Shown here: positions 5,279 through 7,924 of the stretch, one piece after another
Position numbering within the stretch: the first letter of the stretch is position 1
How the letters are laid out: each line of letters opens with the position of its first letter
NCBI GenBank assembly: GCA_945947715.1
Contig: CAMEYZ010000097.1
Span: forward strand, 1-7,924
Length of the DNA stretch: 7,924 bases
Direction: 5' to 3'
Origin: an uncultured Clostridia bacterium
Lineage (GTDB): Bacteria; Bacillota; Clostridia; Oscillospirales; Ruminococcaceae
The notes under the pieces: generated by a model
Database searches by the model: none
What the model saw: only the letters and a program-made list of their open reading frames with translations
Told to the model about the DNA's origin: nothing
Position numbers and translations under genes: made by a program

Positions 5279-6526
5279 ATGAACTACATCGAAACTCTGG
5301 GCGAAAAGGCAAAGGCAGCTTCAAAGGTCATAGGCATCGCCTCTGCAGGAGTAAAGAACACCGCTCTTGCTTACATTGCCGACGCTCTCATTGAAAATAC
5401 TGACGATATTATCAAAGCTAACTCTCTCGATATGGACAGCGCCGAAAGCAACGGCATCTCAAAGGTAATGCAGGACAGACTCCGCCTTACAGCTGACAGA
5501 ATAGCAGGAATGGCTGACGGAATACGCACTCTTATCCGCCTGGACGACCCTGTGGGCGTGGTGGATTACGGCATCACTCGTCCCAACGGCATGAGGATAA
5601 CACGTGTTCACGTGCCTATGGGAGTAATCGGCATCATCTACGAGTCTCGTCCTAACGTGACCTCTGACGCAGGAGCGCTCTGTCTTAAGGCAGGAAACGC
5701 AGTTATCCTCCGGGGCGGAAAGGAAGCCTACAACTCAAACAAGGCTATCTGCGAGGTCATGCGCAAGGCTGCCGCAAAGGCAGGTCTTCCCGAAGATGTT
5801 ATCCAGTTCGTGGACGATACCTCCCGCGAGACTGCTTCTGATATGATGAAGTGCAATAAGTACATCGACCTGCTTATCCCCCGCGGAGGCGCAGGACTTA
5901 TCCAGGCTGTCAAGAACAACGCAAATGTGCCTGTTATCGAAACAGGTGTGGGAAACTGCCATGTTTACGCCGACGCTACTGCCGATATCAAAATGGCTGT
6001 GGATATCATCGACAATGGCAAGACACAGCGTCCCTCGGTATGTAATGCAATCGAATCTCTTCTCGTTCATAAGGATATCGCTGAAAAGCTGCTGCCTGCT
6101 GTGGCAGAGCGCTTTAAGTCCCACAACGTTGAGATAAGAGGCTGCGAAGAGACTCGCCGTATCCTCGGAGACAGCGTAATTCCTGCCACCGAAGAGGACT
6201 ATGGCACCGAATTCCTCGACTATATCATCTCTGTCAAGGTAGTCAGCGGCATTTACGAGGCTATCGCTCATATCTCGAAATACACCACGGGACACTCCGA
6301 GTGTATCGTTACAAATTCTCTGAAAAATGCGGAAAAATTCAAGCGTGAGATAGACGCAGCCTGCGTTTACGTAAACGCTTCCACAAGATTTACTGACGGT
6401 GGAGAATTTGGCCTTGGCGCAGAGATAGGCATCTCCACTCAGAAGATACACGCAAGAGGTCCTATGGGACTTGCTGCCCTTACCTCCTGGAAGTACCTCA
6501 TTGACGGAAACGGACAGATAAGATAA
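5279..6526 (+). CDS. proA: Glutamate-5-semialdehyde dehydrogenase (gamma-glutamyl phosphate reductase)
   Basis: ProA reduces gamma-glutamyl phosphate with NADPH to glutamate-5-semialdehyde (EC 1.2.1.41), which cyclises to pyrroline-5-carboxylate. At 415 residues it has the usual length. Diagnostic segments are HVPMGVIGIIYESRPNV (111-127), LKAGNAVILRGGKEA (136-150), IPRGGAGLI (200-208), ETGVGNCHVY (221-230) and KTQRPSVCNA (248-257) with the catalytic Cys255. The C-terminal part holds FTDGGEFGLGAEIGISTQK and ARGPMGL, also typical. The start at 5279 is set by AAAGGA 8 nt upstream and gives the family N-terminus. It lies 17 nt after proB; the two enzymes hand over a labile acyl phosphate and are commonly encoded side by side. 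The stop TAA overlaps the next start (TAATG). proC is not in the window. Confidence 0.97.
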   Translation: MNYIETLGEKAKAASKVIGIASAGVKNTALAYIADALIENTDDIIKANSLDMDSAESNGISKVMQDRLRLTADRIAGMADGIRTLIRLDDPVGVVDYGITRPNGMRITRVHVPMGVIGIIYESRPNVTSDAGALCLKAGNAVILRGGKEAYNSNKAICEVMRKAAAKAGLPEDVIQFVDDTSRETASDMMKCNKYIDLLIPRGGAGLIQAVKNNANVPVIETGVGNCHVYADATADIKMAVDIIDNGKTQRPSVCNAIESLLVHKDIAEKLLPAVAERFKSHNVEIRGCEETRRILGDSVIPATEEDYGTEFLDYIISVKVVSGIYEAIAHISKYTTGHSECIVTNSLKNAEKFKREIDAACVYVNASTRFTDGGEFGLGAEIGISTQKIHARGPMGLAALTSWKYLIDGNGQIR

Positions 6527-7341
6527 TGGATAAAAAGCGTAAAATACCAAAGGAAATAAGCAAAAAGAAATATGTCCTCGGAGAAAATCAGTCCATAGGA
6601 GACATGCGCTCCATGCTGGACCAGAATCCCGACGAAGAGATAAACGACGTTTCCGACGATAAGGGCACAGATGAAAAAGCAGCCAGACGTTTCAACCGCA
6701 GATTTTACTTTATCGTTGGTATCATCGTCATTATCCTGTCAATTATCGGGCTTGTTTCGGTGGTTTCCTTTACTGCGGGAAAAATTTCCGACGTGGTCAA
6801 CAACACCAAACAGAAGAATGAATTTTCACATATAGTATATCCGCTGGTCATCTGCGACCCTGCGCCCTTTGATGATGTTTCAAAGCTTAACGGAGATACT
6901 GTGGTCACTGCTGCCTGCTGGCAGATAATTCTTGGCGGCGACACCGACCGCTACACTAAGGATTTTGACTATATCACCGTTCCTGCCGCGGACATCGAAC
7001 AGGCTGCGGCGGAGCTTTTCGGCGAGGGACTGACTATCGAGCATACCTCGATAATCAATTCGGATATCCAGTTTTACTACAGCGCGGAAAAGGATTCCTA
7101 CCGTATCCCCTACGACCCGAAATATTTTTCCTACTCCCCCACTATTGATGATATTTCAAAGGACGGCAGCACCTATACCGTTGAAGTGGGATACATCTCC
7201 CCCACTCCCACATGGTTTTCGGCCAGCGAGACTGAGCCCGAAAAATACATGATATACACTCTCGAAAAAACATCGGACGGATATATCATCTCCTCTGTGG
7301 AGCTGTCCGAAAAACACACCAACACCGATAACGGTCTATAA
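6526..7341 (+). CDS. Single-pass membrane protein of unknown function, coupled to proA
   Basis: I do not recognise a named family. The 271-residue product has a basic cytoplasmic start (KKRKIPKEISKKK), an acidic linker (about 32-50), a basic cluster RRFNRR (54-59) and one strong hydrophobic helix (about 60-82). By the positive-inside rule the remaining ~185 residues are outside the cell. The outer domain opens with HIVYPLVICDPAPFDD and is rich in Tyr, Asp, Ser and Thr; alternating segments such as YTVEVGYIS and YMIYTLEK suggest a beta-rich fold. No catalytic motif, lipobox or cleavable signal is visible. The ATG overlaps the proA TAA by one base (TAATG) and no good Shine-Dalgarno precedes it, so translation depends on ribosomes finishing proA. 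I recall similar unnamed proteins in Clostridia, but that cannot be checked here. Real gene: high confidence; function: unknown. Confidence 0.85.
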   Translation: MDKKRKIPKEISKKKYVLGENQSIGDMRSMLDQNPDEEINDVSDDKGTDEKAARRFNRRFYFIVGIIVIILSIIGLVSVVSFTAGKISDVVNNTKQKNEFSHIVYPLVICDPAPFDDVSKLNGDTVVTAACWQIILGGDTDRYTKDFDYITVPAADIEQAAAELFGEGLTIEHTSIINSDIQFYYSAEKDSYRIPYDPKYFSYSPTIDDISKDGSTYTVEVGYISPTPTWFSASETEPEKYMIYTLEKTSDGYIISSVELSEKHTNTDNGL

Positions 7342-7342
7342 T

Positions 7343-7348
7343 GGGAGA
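7343..7348 (+). promoter_or_regulatory. Shine-Dalgarno deciding the start of the serine hydrolase
   Basis: GGGAGA lies 7 nt before the ATG at 7356. An in-frame ATG at 7341, overlapping the previous stop as TAATG, would add five residues (MGESA) but has no site of its own. Confidence 0.6.
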
Positions 7349-7355
7349 AAGTGCC

Positions 7356-7924
7356 ATGAAGGATAATTACAAATACATCGAAACGCTGATAACAAGGGCT
7401 ATCTCTAACGACGAAATATCAGGAGCATCTGTCTGCGCTGCACAGCACGGCAGGATAATCTACCGCGAATGCTTCGGATACCGAGACAAGGAAAATAAGC
7501 TCCCCATGGAAAACGACACCATTTTTAGAATGTTTTCCATGACAAAGCCTGTTACTGCTGCGGCTGCAATGATACTCACTGAACGGGGACTTATCCGCCA
7601 TACAGACCCTGTGAAATACTATATCCCCGCCTTTGAGAGCATGATCGTCGAGGACGAAAAGGGCACTCGTCCTGCTGACAGGGATATCACTATCCGCGAT
7701 CTGCTGTCCATGACGAGCGGACTTGTCTATCCCGAGGATAATCCGGCAGGGTGTAAAATGGGCGGGATATTCGACGAGATCAAACGGGGCAATGCCTCAG
7801 GAGCTCAGCTTACCACCATGGAGATCGCAGAAAAAATAGGCAGGAGCCCATTGATGTTCTCCCCTGGCGAGCGCTGGCATTACGGCACCTCTGCGGATAT
7901 TATGGGAGCAGTCATCGAAGCTGT
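7356..7924 (+). CDS. Serine hydrolase, beta-lactamase family (class C/EstB-like), 3' end outside the window
   Basis: The visible 189 residues match the beta-lactamase/D,D-peptidase-like fold (PF00144). The nucleophile motif SxxK is Ser61-Met-Thr-Lys64 in FRMFSMTKPVTAA, followed by the typical LLSMTSGLVYP segment. WHYGTSADIMG has Tyr176 at the second active-site position. There is Thr178 where class C enzymes have Asn (YxN), and together with the W-x-Y-x-x-S-x-D spacing this points to an esterase or peptidase-like relative rather than a resistance enzyme. No signal peptide or lipobox is seen, so it is probably cytoplasmic. The third (KTG/HxG-type) motif lies beyond the edge. It follows the membrane protein by 14 nt and is likely the fifth gene of the proBA transcript. 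Substrate unknown. Confidence 0.9.
   Translation, partial: MKDNYKYIETLITRAISNDEISGASVCAAQHGRIIYRECFGYRDKENKLPMENDTIFRMFSMTKPVTAAAAMILTERGLIRHTDPVKYYIPAFESMIVEDEKGTRPADRDITIRDLLSMTSGLVYPEDNPAGCKMGGIFDEIKRGNASGAQLTTMEIAEKIGRSPLMFSPGERWHYGTSADIMGAVIEA

Noticed and set aside
5735..6550. A 271-codon open frame on the minus strand opposite proA
   Set aside because: It lies wholly against proA, whose motifs and length are complete. It has no ribosome binding site or recognisable domain and reflects codon bias in the opposite frame.
7356..7924. A true beta-lactamase resistance gene
   Set aside because: There is no signal peptide, and Thr178 replaces the Asn of the YxN motif; the sequence fits esterase or peptidase-like relatives better.

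Overview
The window reads as ordinary chromosomal DNA from a low-to-moderate G+C Gram-positive bacterium of class Clostridia, probably Ruminococcus-like (Oscillospirales). The evidence is strong AAAGGA-type ribosome binding sites, consensus sigma-A promoters with 17-bp spacers, a split two-gene threonine/serine exporter, a DUF6472-like four-cysteine miniprotein and a short ProB without a PUA domain. The taxonomic call is an inference from gene content, not from a marker gene. I see no mobile element, CRISPR array, RNA gene or phage gene.

Left edge (1-253): the first 121 bases hold the start of a minus-strand cytidylate-kinase-like P-loop gene with its own near-consensus promoter (166-194). 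Its frame is broken by an in-frame TAG at codon 32, after which the family sequence resumes.

Minus-strand operon (254-3337, read right to left): a consensus promoter (3364-3392) drives a short-chain dehydrogenase with the sequence signature of the EF-P 5-aminopentanone reductase YmfI. It is followed by the two halves of a ThrE-type exporter (YjjP-like then YjjB-like), a DUF6472-like miniprotein, acylphosphatase and a HAD phosphatase of the phosphoglycolate phosphatase type. Gaps between genes are 0-14 nt, so this is almost certainly one transcript.

Divergent control region (3338-3508): two sigma-A promoters point away from each other. Each -35 box is preceded, after exactly 3 bp, by a palindrome (16 bp with one mismatched pair on the left, 17 bp with perfect arms on the right). 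They are candidate operators.

Plus-strand operon (3509 to the right edge): a D-2-hydroxyacid dehydrogenase, proB and proA (glutamate to glutamate-5-semialdehyde, feeding proline synthesis), a single-pass membrane protein of unknown function translationally coupled to proA, and the 5' part of a serine beta-lactamase-family hydrolase cut off by the window end. Spacing is again tight (16 nt, 17 nt, 1-nt overlap, 14 nt).

I found no convincing new system. The points most worth checking are the amber codon in the kinase-like gene, the paired palindromes between the divergent promoters, and the unknown membrane protein locked to proA.
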